Assembly (NCBI RefSeq): GCF_001625655.1
Contig: NZ_AUYB01000140.1
Span: forward strand, 62,001-126,000
Reading direction: 5' to 3'
From: Pseudoalteromonas luteoviolacea DSM 6061
Lineage (GTDB): Bacteria > Pseudomonadota > Gammaproteobacteria > Enterobacterales > Alteromonadaceae
DNA: 64,000 nucleotides
In this document: positions 8,670 to 18,077 of the stretch, in pieces
Layout of the letters: the number at the start of each line of letters is the position of its first letter
Numbering within the stretch: the first letter of the stretch is position 1
Translations under genes and position numbers: made by a program
Notes under the pieces: model-generated
The model's input: the letters and a program-made list of their open reading frames with translations, nothing else
What the model was told of the DNA's origin: nothing
Databases searched by the model: none

Positions 8670-9201
8670 TCCAACCCCAAATTCCACAATCGACAATTTT
8701 GATACGCTTTAGACGGTTCTTATCGCTTTCTGCTGCACGCTTTTTATCGTATGGACCCAGACGCACTCGGTACCAGACCCCATTGCTGCCTTCTGTTCTA
8801 CGGATCTCGGAAATGAGTCCCGCAAAGGCAATGCGAGCTTTGCGTTTTTCAGCTTGCTCATAGGTCCTAAATGAGCCACATTGCATCTGAAAAGGACCTT
8901 TAGATTTTATTTCTCTTACTTCTGCATTTACAGTAGCTTGTTCCATATCTTTGATAAATGGAGGAGGCCTTGGCAATGCTTTCTTTTCTTCAGCAGGCGC
9001 TTCTATTTTTGCTGGCTGTTGAGCTTGCTGTACTTTCACTGGGTCAGCATTCTGTTTGATGTACCAAAGTCCATAAGCAAACCCGCCAATCAGCAGTAAC
9101 GCGAAAACAGCGAGAACTGTAGGGAAAGGCTTTTGAGCTGTGGGTTGCTTCTTCTTCTGCCCTTTTTTTGGAGTTTTATTTATATAATCGTGTTGTGCCA
9201 T
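8665..9201 (-). CDS. ftsN: cell-division protein FtsN, short form (SPOR domain)
   Basis: 178 residues, against about 320 in E. coli. Order: an N-terminal cytoplasmic segment starting MAQHDY (E. coli MAQRDY), a transmembrane helix at about 28-48, a short Gln/Ala/Pro-rich linker, the segment LPRPPPFIKDMEQ that aligns with the essential FtsN patch around RWRYIKELE, and a C-terminal SPOR domain (about 102-178) for binding denuded septal peptidoglycan. The Trp of the essential patch is replaced, and the periplasmic linker is very short. It sits 6 bp downstream of priA and upstream of hslVU, as in enterics. Confidence 0.85.
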   Translation of the reverse strand: MAQHDYINKTPKKGQKKKQPTAQKPFPTVLAVFALLLIGGFAYGLWYIKQNADPVKVQQAQQPAKIEAPAEEKKALPRPPPFIKDMEQATVNAEVREIKSKGPFQMQCGSFRTYEQAEKRKARIAFAGLISEIRRTEGSNGVWYRVRLGPYDKKRAAESDKNRLKRIKIVDCGIWGWT

Positions 9202-9207
9202 AATAGT

Positions 9208-11379
9208 TTAAAAGGTATCCATCGGATCCACATCAATATTCCAACGTACTCTCGTTGCTAGCTTGTGACTGCCAATATAATCCTTAAGCTGCATTAGATA
9301 TTGATGCAAAGTATTACGTTGTGTTGCCTGTATATGTAGTTGATAGCGATATTTTCCTGCCAAACGCTCCATTGGGGCAGGAATTGGCCCAAGCAATTGT
9401 ATACCAGAGAATGGCTGTGCAGGAACCAGATCCGATAAAAATGTCATAACTAAATGTGCGGATGTGGCTTCTACTCGGACTATTGCCAGATGCGCATAAG
9501 GAGGAAGTTGTACTTCTTGCCTTTCTGTTAAGGCATAGCGGGCAAAATCTTGATAGCCATTGTTCACCAGATCTTGTAGTAGAGGATGTTCAGGGAAGTG
9601 AGTCTGTAGCAATACTGTGCCCGGTTCGCCACTTCTACCTGCGCGTCCCGCAACTTGTGTGACTAACTGTGCCATGTGCTCAGTTGCTCTAAAGTCGCAC
9701 GAGTACAAACCACTGTCGACATCGAGAATAATTACCAGCGATACATCTGGAAAGTGGTGTCCTTTGGCAAGCATTTGCGTACCAATGAGGATCTGTGCAC
9801 CGCCTTGATGAATGCGCTCTAATGCACTTTCTAGGCTGCCTTTTCGACGAGTTGAATCTCTGTCGATACGGCAGACAGGGATATCAGGAAATTCGGTCGT
9901 CAAAAATTCTTCCAACTGCTCAGTGCCAAGGCCTGTTGGCATGATCTGCGTGCTACCGCAGTCTGGGCACTGATGTGGCACAAATTGCTGCTCACCACAG
10001 TGATGGCACACCAGGCGTTGCATGTTTTTGTGATAAGTTGCGCTAGTGCTGCATCGCTCACAGTCACTTATCCAGCTGCATTCGTGACAAATCAAAGTCG
10101 GGGCAAAGCCGCGACGATTGAGAAACACCATAGCCTGCTTACCAAGTGCTAATGTTCGTTTGATAGCTTGTAAACTGCTACTAGCAAAGCCAGCTTGGGT
10201 TTGTTGCGCTTTCATATCTATGATATGAAAACTGTTATCTTGGCTGGTTTGTGCGCGCTTACTTAGTGTAATGAGCTGATATTTGTTATCTAGTGCCTTT
10301 TTTAGGGTTTCCAAAGCTGGTGTAGCAGTGCCCAATAATAGCGGGATCTGTGACTGATTAGCACGGTAAGCGGCCAAGTCCCTTGCATGGTAGCGCAGAC
10401 TATCTTGTTGTTTAAAAGAGTGGTCATGTTCTTCGTCTACGATGATCATGGCCAAAGACTGAAAAGGTAAAAAAATACTCGATCGCGTGCCTATAACTAG
10501 TGCCGTGGTTGCTTGTTGAGCTCGACGCCAAGTATGAAGTCGTTCATTATCCGTCAGGTTAGAGTGCCACAAATCAATTGGTAAACCTGGAAAGCGTCGT
10601 TTAAAGCGATTAACCGTTTGCGGTGTAAGGCCTATTTCTGGCACTAATACTAAAGCCTGTTTCCCAGCTGCAAGTACTTTTTCAAGACACTGTAAGTAAA
10701 CCTCTGTTTTGCCGCTTCCCGTGACACCCTCAATTAAAAAAGTACGAAACCCTTGGTTATGGTTGATTGCACTGCATGCAGTTGCTTGCTCTGGATTGAG
10801 CGTTGGTTTGTTGCCAATTTGCAATGGTGTAGATTGCCAAGAGGTATCTTGTCGTAATTCTTCACGGATAAGCTGCTTCTCTAACAGTGATTTTATTTGC
10901 GCTTGGCTGAAACCTAAGGTCTTTAATTCTGTGCCTGTTGCATCTCCTGCACTGCGCAATTGTTCCAACAGAGCAAGTTGCTTTTTCGCACGCAGTTGTG
11001 TTGTTGTACGTCCTGATTCTGTGAGGGTCAAAATTGGCGTTTGAGTTTTGTCGATATCTTCACCATCTCTCAGCGCGCCAGGCAAAGCAGTGAATAACGT
11101 ATCACCAAATGGATAGCAATAGTATTGGCTGGCAAAGCGTAAAAATGCCAAGTGTGATTTGCTAAGGACTGGCATTTCATCGATTACGGATTCTATTGCT
11201 TTGACCTTATCCTTTGGCACATCACTGTGCTCTTTTAGCTCTGTCACCACGGCAACACAACGGCGGTTGGCAAACTTAACCCATACTCGGCCACCTACGC
11301 ATGGGGCCTGACAAGTATCATAGGTATAATCGAAAGTTCTATGTAAGGGGACTTTTATTGCGACAGCTGCAAATGGCAT
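9208..11379 (-). CDS. priA: primosomal protein N' (PriA helicase)
   Basis: 723-residue DNA helicase that restarts stalled replication forks by loading the primosome. Walker A GVTGSGKTEV, Walker B VDEEHD and the GTRSSIFLP motif are present. The zinc-binding insertion shows four paired-cysteine sites (CHEC, CERC, CHHC, CPDC). The N-terminal 3'-DNA-binding domain starts MPFAAVAIKVPL. Length is as expected (E. coli 732). Divergent from rpmE across about 250 bp, and first gene of the priA-ftsN pair. Confidence 0.96.
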   Translation of the reverse strand: MPFAAVAIKVPLHRTFDYTYDTCQAPCVGGRVWVKFANRRCVAVVTELKEHSDVPKDKVKAIESVIDEMPVLSKSHLAFLRFASQYYCYPFGDTLFTALPGALRDGEDIDKTQTPILTLTESGRTTTQLRAKKQLALLEQLRSAGDATGTELKTLGFSQAQIKSLLEKQLIREELRQDTSWQSTPLQIGNKPTLNPEQATACSAINHNQGFRTFLIEGVTGSGKTEVYLQCLEKVLAAGKQALVLVPEIGLTPQTVNRFKRRFPGLPIDLWHSNLTDNERLHTWRRAQQATTALVIGTRSSIFLPFQSLAMIIVDEEHDHSFKQQDSLRYHARDLAAYRANQSQIPLLLGTATPALETLKKALDNKYQLITLSKRAQTSQDNSFHIIDMKAQQTQAGFASSSLQAIKRTLALGKQAMVFLNRRGFAPTLICHECSWISDCERCSTSATYHKNMQRLVCHHCGEQQFVPHQCPDCGSTQIMPTGLGTEQLEEFLTTEFPDIPVCRIDRDSTRRKGSLESALERIHQGGAQILIGTQMLAKGHHFPDVSLVIILDVDSGLYSCDFRATEHMAQLVTQVAGRAGRSGEPGTVLLQTHFPEHPLLQDLVNNGYQDFARYALTERQEVQLPPYAHLAIVRVEATSAHLVMTFLSDLVPAQPFSGIQLLGPIPAPMERLAGKYRYQLHIQATQRNTLHQYLMQLKDYIGSHKLATRVRWNIDVDPMDTF

Positions 11380-11523
11380 TTGTTCTCCAAAGGGTGAGCC
11401 GATTGCTGTTGAAAAGACGGTATTGTGGGCTTGAGTATACCTGATCCCTTGAGAGCTTGTATGCGTAAATTACTGGTATTATAAGAGGAGTAAGAAAAAT
11501 CACTAAATTGGTCAATTTATTGC

Positions 11524-11552
11524 TTGTAGTTTGAGCATATTCGCCATAAAAT
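11524..11552 (+). promoter_or_regulatory. putative sigma-70 promoter for rpmE
   Basis: TTGTAG (11524-11529), a 17-base spacer and TAAAAT (11547-11552), about 84 bp upstream of the rpmE ATG. By eye only. Confidence 0.35.
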
Positions 11553-11635
11553 ACGCGTCCAATTTATTTGTATAACGACGTATGGTGCCAGACTTCGGGT
11601 TTGGAGAGCGATACGGCCTTAATTAGAGGTTCCCT

Positions 11636-11851
11636 ATGAAAGAAGGTATTCACCCTAAGTACGAGACGATCTCAGCTACGTGCTCTTGTGGTAACAAATT
11701 CGAGACTCGTTCAACACTTTGTAAAGACATTCACCTAGACGTATGTTCTTCTTGTCACCCGTTCTATACTGGTAAGCAGAAGATCCTTGATACTGGTGGT
11801 CGTGTTGATCGCTTCAACAAGCGCTTCGGTGCGCTATCTGCTAAGCGTTAA
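11636..11851 (+). CDS. rpmE: 50S ribosomal protein L31, zinc-binding type
   Basis: 71-residue ribosomal protein of the large subunit. Cysteines in TCSCGN and CSSCHPF form the four-Cys zinc site of the C+ paralogue, which serves when zinc is plentiful. The typical sequence FYTGKQKILDTGGRVDRFNKRFG is present in shortened form. It is followed by a strong terminator, so it is monocistronic. Confidence 0.97.
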   Translation: MKEGIHPKYETISATCSCGNKFETRSTLCKDIHLDVCSSCHPFYTGKQKILDTGGRVDRFNKRFGALSAKR

Positions 11852-11869
11852 TCCACAGCTTAGTAATGC

Positions 11870-11897
11870 AAAAAAGCACCTACGGGTGCTTTTTTTC
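11870..11897 (+). terminator. intrinsic terminator after rpmE
   Basis: Inverted repeat AAGCACC / GGTGCTT with loop TACG, flanked by A5 and followed by T7. Confidence 0.9.
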
Positions 11898-12454
11898 GTT
11901 ATACAACACGTACTTCTTCTTCTTACCTCATATCACATGCTTATTTCTTTCTAAGACTAAATATTATCCCAATTTGGTATTGTATTAAAAAGTTGCCATA
12001 TTTGTTGTATAGCATATGTATAACTTAACTTCGCAAAGCGAGGGGATTTAGCCTTTGGTTTAGTGGCGTTAAGTGTTTAAATTATTTCTAGTTTTGAATA
12101 TTTATGCTGTAGTGATTTACTTTTTAATAGGTTAAATTCATTCAAATGTCACTAAATGTCGTTATCTTAAGTTAAAGTGCATTGATATGTAGTTTAATTT
12201 TCAATGAGTTGTTTTTGCGTTAACTTTTGCATAATAATTACTCAGAAAGGCGTTTAAGCGGTGTTTTCTGAGTTATTTTATAGGCAAAAAATTGGATGAA
12301 AAGTCGCGTAAAAGTCGCTAAATTCTAAAAAATATCCTTAAACAGGATAGACCTGATAGTGCTTGAATTAATTTTCAAAAAGGGTATTGTGAAAGCAGTT
12401 AGCGAATTTTTATCTCACTCTCACTATTAACTTCTCGTAGGAAAAAATCGCGTC
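11898..12454. other. AT-rich intergenic region upstream of malic enzyme
   Basis: About 560 bp with no supported coding region or RNA. It presumably holds the promoter and a long 5' leader for the malic enzyme gene. An AGGA-type ribosome-binding site lies close to the ATG at 12455. No convincing operator or riboswitch was recognised. Confidence 0.6.
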
Positions 12455-13696
12455 ATGTCAGATTTACGTGAAAAAGCATTACATTACCACGCTCACCCCG
12501 TCCCAGGTAAAATCAGTGTTGAGCTTACCAAACCAGCAGAATCAGTAAAAGATCTTGCGCTTGCATATAGCCCAGGTGTTGCAGAGCCCGTACGTGAAAT
12601 TGCAGCAGATCCTGCTAATGCATACCGTTATACTGGTAAAGGCAACATGGTTGCTGTGATCAGTAACGGCACCGCGATTTTAGGTTTAGGTAACTTAGGC
12701 CCCTTGGCTTCTAAGCCAGTGATGGAAGGTAAAGCACTATTGTTTAAACGCTTTGCAGGCTTGGACTCAATCGATATCGAAGTAAAACATCGCACCACAG
12801 AAGATTTCATTAATACAGTCGCAAATATTGCCGACACATTTGGTGGTATCAACTTAGAAGATATTAAAGCACCAGAATGTTTTGAAATTGAGAAAGCCTT
12901 GATTGAGCGATGTGATGTACCAGTCTTTCATGATGACCAACACGGTACAGCGATTGTAACAGCGGCAGGTATGTTGAATGCGTTGGAAATCCAAGGCAAA
13001 GATATTAAAGAAGCAATTATTGTCTGCTTGGGCGCTGGTGCGGCAGCGATCGCTTGTATGGAATTGCTGATAAAATGTGGTGCGCAACGTGAGCATATAT
13101 ACATGCTTGACCGTAAAGGTGTTATTCATACACGCCGCGATGACTTAAATGAATATAAAACGCTATTTGCAAATAATACAGATAAGCGCACTTTACAAGA
13201 CGTTATTGCTGAAGCCGATGTGTTCGTAGGCGTATCTGGCCCTGATTTACTATCTCCAGAAGACCTCAAGCTAATGGCTAACAAGCCAGTGGTATTTGCT
13301 TGTTCAAACCCAGATCCTGAGATCAGCCCAGAAGTTGCTCATGGTGCACGCGATGATTTGATTATGGCGACAGGTCGTTCAGATTATCCGAATCAGGTTA
13401 ATAATGTATTGTGCTTCCCGTTTATTTTCCGTGGCGCTTTGGATGTACGAGCTACAGCCATCAATGATGAAATGAAGATTGCTGCTGTTGAAGCGATCCG
13501 TAGTATTGCTAAAGAGCCTGTGCCACAAGAAGTATTGGTTGCGGCTGAAGTGGATAGCTTAGAGTTTGGCTCTGAGTATATTATTCCAAAACCTATGGAC
13601 CCGCGTCTTTTACCTCGTATTGCTAAAGCGGTTGCGCAAGCTGCAATAGATTCGGGCGTTGCACAAATTGATATGCCGGAAAATTACATGGCATAA
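12455..13696 (+). CDS. NAD(P)-dependent malic enzyme, short form
   Basis: 413 residues. Catalyses oxidative decarboxylation of malate to pyruvate in central carbon metabolism. The family motifs YSPGVAEPV, GLGNLGP, DIKAPECFEIE, FHDDQHGTA, and the Rossmann segment CLGAGAAAIAC are present. It is the short form: the C-terminal phosphotransacetylase-like domain of MaeB (total about 760 residues) is absent. Coenzyme preference cannot be decided here. Monocistronic between a long AT-rich leader and a strong bidirectional terminator. Confidence 0.93.
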   Translation: MSDLREKALHYHAHPVPGKISVELTKPAESVKDLALAYSPGVAEPVREIAADPANAYRYTGKGNMVAVISNGTAILGLGNLGPLASKPVMEGKALLFKRFAGLDSIDIEVKHRTTEDFINTVANIADTFGGINLEDIKAPECFEIEKALIERCDVPVFHDDQHGTAIVTAAGMLNALEIQGKDIKEAIIVCLGAGAAAIACMELLIKCGAQREHIYMLDRKGVIHTRRDDLNEYKTLFANNTDKRTLQDVIAEADVFVGVSGPDLLSPEDLKLMANKPVVFACSNPDPEISPEVAHGARDDLIMATGRSDYPNQVNNVLCFPFIFRGALDVRATAINDEMKIAAVEAIRSIAKEPVPQEVLVAAEVDSLEFGSEYIIPKPMDPRLLPRIAKAVAQAAIDSGVAQIDMPENYMA

Positions 13697-13708
13697 TCGT
13701 CCCCCACG

Positions 13709-13736
13709 AAAAAGCCTCACACAGTGAGGCTTTTTT
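13709..13736 (+). terminator. bidirectional terminator between malic enzyme gene and metJ
   Basis: AAAAAGCCTCAC, loop ACA, GTGAGGCTTTTTT. It serves the plus-strand malic enzyme gene and the convergent metJ. Confidence 0.92.
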
Positions 13737-13756
13737 GGTTTTATGACGAAGGTTTT

Positions 13757-14077
13757 TTATTCTTCGTTGATCTCTGGAATATCCAAGCCCATTTTTTCCA
13801 TAATAGTGCGCACTTCGGCTGGGATTTTTTCTGGGTTATCCTTTCTTAAATCTTCATCATTTGGTAAAGGCTGTCCTGTAAAGGCATGTAAAAATGCTTC
13901 ACACAATAATTCACTGTTAGTCGCGTGGCGTAAGTTATTTACTTGGCGACGAGTCCTTTCATCTGTCAGTACTTTAAGTACGTTCAGAGGAATAGAGACA
14001 GTGATTTTTTTCACCTGCTCCGATTTTTTACCGTGTTCTGCATAAGGGTGAACATATTCACCGTTCCATTTAGCCAT
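13757..14077 (-). CDS. metJ: methionine repressor MetJ
   Basis: 106-residue ribbon-helix-helix repressor that uses S-adenosylmethionine as corepressor to shut down methionine genes. The N-terminal MAKWNGEYVHPYAEHG and the beta-strand KKITVSIPLNVLKVL that contacts the operator match the E. coli family closely, as does NNLRHATNSELLCEAFLHAF. It is divergent from metB-metL, whose promoter region carries met boxes. Confidence 0.97.
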   Translation of the reverse strand: MAKWNGEYVHPYAEHGKKSEQVKKITVSIPLNVLKVLTDERTRRQVNNLRHATNSELLCEAFLHAFTGQPLPNDEDLRKDNPEKIPAEVRTIMEKMGLDIPEINEE

Positions 14078-14408
14078 AATTCTGTACTTGCCTCAGTGTT
14101 TACTTGGGATGCAAATAAGACTGTGTTTTTGCACGTGGGGTGTACTGCAGACGGTATAACTAATGTGGCCCAGCTCATTTTAGGTGGCACTTTATACATA
14201 AGTGGCAGAACAACACGTCTTTTGCCATATTTGGTCAAAGACTCAGTCTTATTTACATACGAGATCGCTTTGTGGCGAAATTTTATCGGTTTGAAAAAGA
14301 TAGTCAAATACTAGTTATTTAGCCATGTAGAAGTATAAATGTTTTGACTTCTTTGATTTGTTCATCTAACCTTTTAGACGTCTAAACATCCAAGTATCTA
14401 GGTGACCT
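14078..14408. promoter_or_regulatory. metJ-metB divergent control region
   Basis: 331-bp divergent intergenic region with no supported gene. Next to metB it has a sigma-70-like promoter, TTGACT (14344-14349), 17 bp, TAACCT (14367-14372), and then the MetJ operator. Confidence 0.7.
14376..14407 (+). promoter_or_regulatory. MetJ operator (met boxes) for metBL
   Basis: A perfect met box AGACGTCT at 14376-14383, followed in register by 8-bp units AAACATCC, AAGTATCT and AGGTGACC that match 5, 4 and 4 of 8 positions. The array starts at the predicted transcription start and its last unit covers the metB ribosome-binding site. MetJ dimers bind tandem 8-bp boxes cooperatively. Confidence 0.75.
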
Positions 14409-15632
14409 ATGAGCCAAAGCAACAAGTCAACTATCGCAGTTAGAAATGGCATTGATGCCGATAAGCACCATGGCGCAGTTGTGCCGCCTCTTTATCTCTC
14501 TACAACCTACTCGTTTGCTGATTTCGATAAAAAGCGAGACTATGATTATGGTCGTAGCGGAAATCCAAATAGAGATATCTTAGCTGATACGCTAATGCAA
14601 CTAGAAGGTGGTGAAAAAGGCATCATTACGGCCACAGGTATGGCCGCTGTGCATCTAGTTACCCAATTGCTCAATCATGATGATACGTTGGTAATCCCAC
14701 ATGATTGTTATGGCGGCAGCTATCGTTTATTTACATCATTGGAAAAACGAGGCTTATTAAAAGTTGTTGTTTTAGATCTGACTAAACCTGAAAGCTTAGA
14801 GCAGATTGCTGAAATAGCGCCGAAAGTAGTCTGGATTGAAACGCCGAGCAACCCTATTTTAAGACTGACTGATATTGAGGCAGTTGTAAAAGCAGCACAT
14901 GGTTGTGGTGCTTTGGTTGCCGCTGACAACACCTTTTTATCGCCGGCATTGCAAAACCCAATTGCGTTTGGGGTGGATATTGTTGTGCACTCGACCACTA
15001 AGTTCATTAATGGTCACTCTGATGTGGTGGGTGGCGCTGTTATTGCTCGGACGAAAGAGCTTGGTGAAGAACTTGCGTGGTGGGCAAATAATATTGGTAT
15101 TACGGGTTCGCCGTTTGACAGCTATTTAACGCTGCGTGGATTGAGAACTTTGAAAGTGCGTTTAAAACAGCATGAACAAAATGCACTCGCAATTGCAAAG
15201 TACCTAGAGGCATCACCTTTTGTGGAGCAGGTTTATTACCCAGGCCTAGCATCTCACCCTCAACATGAATTAGCTAAAAAGCAACAGCATGGCTTTGGTG
15301 GTATGGTGAGCTTTGATATTAAAGGTGGCCTTCAAGATTCAGCGGCATTTTTGACCTCTCTGACTCAATTTTCTTTGGCTGAATCTTTGGGTGGTGTTGA
15401 AAGCTTAATTTGTCACCCAGCAACCATGACTCATGCGGGCATGGATGCACAGGCACGCTTAGAAGCTGGTGTGGGTGATACGTTAATTCGTATTTCGGTT
15501 GGCATCGAAGATGTTGAAGACTTACTCAATGACATTGAGCAAGCATTTAAAAAGATCCAACCGGGTAATCAAGGTGATTCTGACAGCGCGAAAGACTTTA
15601 AGCTATCTCCTGCGCATACGGTATTGTGGTAA
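14409..15632 (+). CDS. metB: cystathionine gamma-synthase
   Basis: 407-residue PLP enzyme of the Cys/Met metabolism family. It joins an O-acylated homoserine to cysteine in methionine synthesis. The PLP lysine is in HSTTKFINGHSD, and SRSGNPN-type (YGRSGNPNRD), TGMAAV and SLGGVESL segments are typical. It could also be annotated as a lyase or O-acetylhomoserine enzyme, but the metBL context supports MetB. First gene of the MetJ-controlled metB-metL pair; its stop lies 5 bp before the metL ATG. Confidence 0.93.
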   Translation: MSQSNKSTIAVRNGIDADKHHGAVVPPLYLSTTYSFADFDKKRDYDYGRSGNPNRDILADTLMQLEGGEKGIITATGMAAVHLVTQLLNHDDTLVIPHDCYGGSYRLFTSLEKRGLLKVVVLDLTKPESLEQIAEIAPKVVWIETPSNPILRLTDIEAVVKAAHGCGALVAADNTFLSPALQNPIAFGVDIVVHSTTKFINGHSDVVGGAVIARTKELGEELAWWANNIGITGSPFDSYLTLRGLRTLKVRLKQHEQNALAIAKYLEASPFVEQVYYPGLASHPQHELAKKQQHGFGGMVSFDIKGGLQDSAAFLTSLTQFSLAESLGGVESLICHPATMTHAGMDAQARLEAGVGDTLIRISVGIEDVEDLLNDIEQAFKKIQPGNQGDSDSAKDFKLSPAHTVLW

Positions 15633-15637
15633 TCAAA

Positions 15638-17986
15638 ATGACAAAAGTAGTACATAAATTTGGTGGTTCGAGCTTAAGCTCAGCCACAAGATATAAAGCG
15701 GTCGCAAATATCGTGCTGGGTCACTGTAAAGCAGGGGATTGTGTTGTAGTGTCTGCTGCTGGGAAAACGACTAATACGTTAGTGAAATTGTGGCAGAGCT
15801 ATGTGCAACAAGATGATAAAGCCTTTAACGACATTCTGTTGCAAGTAGAGAATCACCAACGTCAGTTACTTAGTGAGTTATTCTCTGAAGCGTCAGCTCA
15901 GTCTCTGCGCAGTCAGCTACAAGATGAGCTTGTGACCATTGCTAAAGCTGCAAATGCCCGTACATTACATGAGGCGACTTTGCTAGCGCATGGAGAAGTC
16001 TGGTCAGCGAGATTATTAGCGCACCTTTTAAATACACTCAATGTGTCAGCTTCAGATGTTGATGCGCGTGGCCTATTTGCACAGCATCAAGGTCAACTGT
16101 TACACGCTCAAAACAAACAGGCGTGTTTATCCCAAATCGACACGAGTAAAATTAATGTTGTCACTGGATTTATTGCCGCAGACTGCGACGGTAACACGAT
16201 TACGCTTGGGCGCAATGGCAGTGACTATAGTGCCACACTGTTAGCAAATTATATCGATGCGGAAGCCGTCTCTATCTGGACAGATACACAGGGTGTATTT
16301 AGTACGGATCCTCGTAAAGTTGGCTCTGCTGTGAAATACCCGAAAGTTTGCAGAGTGCAGGCAAATCTACTTGCTCGATTGGGTAACCCAGTATTACATG
16401 CTAAGACTTTGTCACCACTCAAAGATACCAATATCAAGTTGCAGGTGCGTAGCAGCTATGAGCCTGAAATTATCGGTACAGAGATTGTTAAGCAGGGTTA
16501 TAGCAAAGAAAAACGTTTTATTACCACGTTTGAAGAGCTAGATTTAATTCGTGTTGAAGAGTTAGTGAATGGTGAAGTACGTACTTTGAGCCAGCTTATC
16601 CAGCACAGCATTCACCATTTCAGCAAAGGCGGTGAAGATTATTTGCTAGTGCCAAGTAATGATACCCATGCCGTCGCTACCCATCTTCAAGGTCGTGGCA
16701 ACATCGTAGAAACACACTTAAGAGGCGTGGCTCTCGTAGCGCCTGAATATGAGATAACACAACTGAGTCAGCAAGCTGCTGTCGTGCTAGAGCAGCAAGA
16801 TGTCGTTATACGCTTTACGCACAGCGACAGTAATTATGCTCTTTTCTTAACGGATCAATCTATCGATAGTGATGTACTTGCTATTTTACATGACAAGCTG
16901 GTTAACAAAGGCCGTGAAATAGCGGTGATTATTGCGGGTCTTGGCAATGTCGGAGAAGTGTTTGTTGAGCAGTGCCAAGCACAAATTGAGAAATTACAAG
17001 CCGCTTTTGATTTAAAAGTGGTTGCGTTATTGCGCTCAAAAGAGATGTTGTTCTGTCCAAGTGGGATCAGTATTAGTAATTGGCAGCAGCAGTGGCGCAG
17101 TGAGTCACAACACTATTCGCAAGCGGATTTGTTGGAGCGAATTAGTGAACTAGATTATGAACATAAAGTGATAATTGATATTACAGCCAGTGACGCGTTT
17201 AGTGATATGTATCCAAGCTTTGTTGAACAAGACTGTCATTTGATCAGCGCCAATAAGTATGCCGGCACAGCTCCTCGAAACTGGTACGCAAAACTACTTG
17301 AGCAATTACAAGAGCGTAATTTGTTCTGGCGATACAACACCAGCGTTGGTGCTGGTCTGCCTATTAATTTTGCATTGGCAGACTTACAAAACAGTGGTGA
17401 CAAAGTAACACGTATTGAAGGTGTGTTTTCGGGCACATTGTCATGGTTGTGTAGCAGTTATGACGGATCTCAGCCCTTTTCAGATTTGGTCATCAAGGCT
17501 CAGCAAATGGGTTATACCGAACCTGACCCTAGAGAGGACTTATCCGGCAGAGATATGCAACGCAAACTATTGATATTGGCTAGAGACTTGGGCCTTGAAC
17601 TGGATGTAGAAGACATCGAATTAGAGCCTCTCATGCCGACACATTTGGCACAGGGAGATTGGGGCGCGTTTCTTGCCAACAAACAGGATTTGGATGTGTT
17701 TTATGCTCAGCGTGCAGAGCAGGCTGCACGTGATGGAAAAGCACTGCGCTATACTGGCGCACTGGATATTGATGAGCACGGTAAAGTGGCTGCAAAAGTC
17801 GGTATTGCCTATGTAGAAAGTGGCAGCGCGATTGCAAATTTAACACCTGGCGATAATATTTTCGTCATTACTAGCCAATGGTACCAACAGAATCCACTTG
17901 TGATTCAAGGCCCCGGCGCAGGTAAAGAAGTAACAGCTGCAGGGATCCACTCTGATTTGTATTGGCTAACGCAAAATTTAAAATAG
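15638..17986 (+). CDS. metL: bifunctional aspartokinase / homoserine dehydrogenase II
   Basis: 782 residues from ATG 15638. An in-frame GTG at 15626 overlaps metB but would add four residues absent from the family. The N-terminal aspartokinase domain begins VVHKFGGSS and has GRNGSDYSA. A regulatory linker follows, then the homoserine dehydrogenase domain with NVGEVF, SANKYAG, VGAGLPIN and GVFSGTLSWL. It catalyses the first and third steps from aspartate toward methionine and threonine. MetJ operator control is consistent with isoform II. Confidence 0.95.
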   Translation: MTKVVHKFGGSSLSSATRYKAVANIVLGHCKAGDCVVVSAAGKTTNTLVKLWQSYVQQDDKAFNDILLQVENHQRQLLSELFSEASAQSLRSQLQDELVTIAKAANARTLHEATLLAHGEVWSARLLAHLLNTLNVSASDVDARGLFAQHQGQLLHAQNKQACLSQIDTSKINVVTGFIAADCDGNTITLGRNGSDYSATLLANYIDAEAVSIWTDTQGVFSTDPRKVGSAVKYPKVCRVQANLLARLGNPVLHAKTLSPLKDTNIKLQVRSSYEPEIIGTEIVKQGYSKEKRFITTFEELDLIRVEELVNGEVRTLSQLIQHSIHHFSKGGEDYLLVPSNDTHAVATHLQGRGNIVETHLRGVALVAPEYEITQLSQQAAVVLEQQDVVIRFTHSDSNYALFLTDQSIDSDVLAILHDKLVNKGREIAVIIAGLGNVGEVFVEQCQAQIEKLQAAFDLKVVALLRSKEMLFCPSGISISNWQQQWRSESQHYSQADLLERISELDYEHKVIIDITASDAFSDMYPSFVEQDCHLISANKYAGTAPRNWYAKLLEQLQERNLFWRYNTSVGAGLPINFALADLQNSGDKVTRIEGVFSGTLSWLCSSYDGSQPFSDLVIKAQQMGYTEPDPREDLSGRDMQRKLLILARDLGLELDVEDIELEPLMPTHLAQGDWGAFLANKQDLDVFYAQRAEQAARDGKALRYTGALDIDEHGKVAAKVGIAYVESGSAIANLTPGDNIFVITSQWYQQNPLVIQGPGAGKEVTAAGIHSDLYWLTQNLK

Positions 17987-18040
17987 CTTGGGAGAGACTC
18001 AGCGCTATTAACTGATTTCGAACTTTAAATTTGCCCAATA

Positions 18041-18069
18041 AAAAAGGCCATGCGATGCATGGCCTTTTT
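18041..18069 (+). terminator. bidirectional terminator between metL and mrcA
   Basis: AAAAAGGCCATGC, loop GAT, GCATGGCCTTTTT; perfect 13-bp stem including the A/T tails. It serves the two convergent genes. Confidence 0.93.
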
Positions 18070-18077
18070 CTTACTCT

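Noticed and set aside
13943..14314. Overlapping frames of 98 to 123 codons around the metJ start
   Set aside because: They overlap metJ and the metB control region on both strands, without ribosome-binding sites or recognisable domains.
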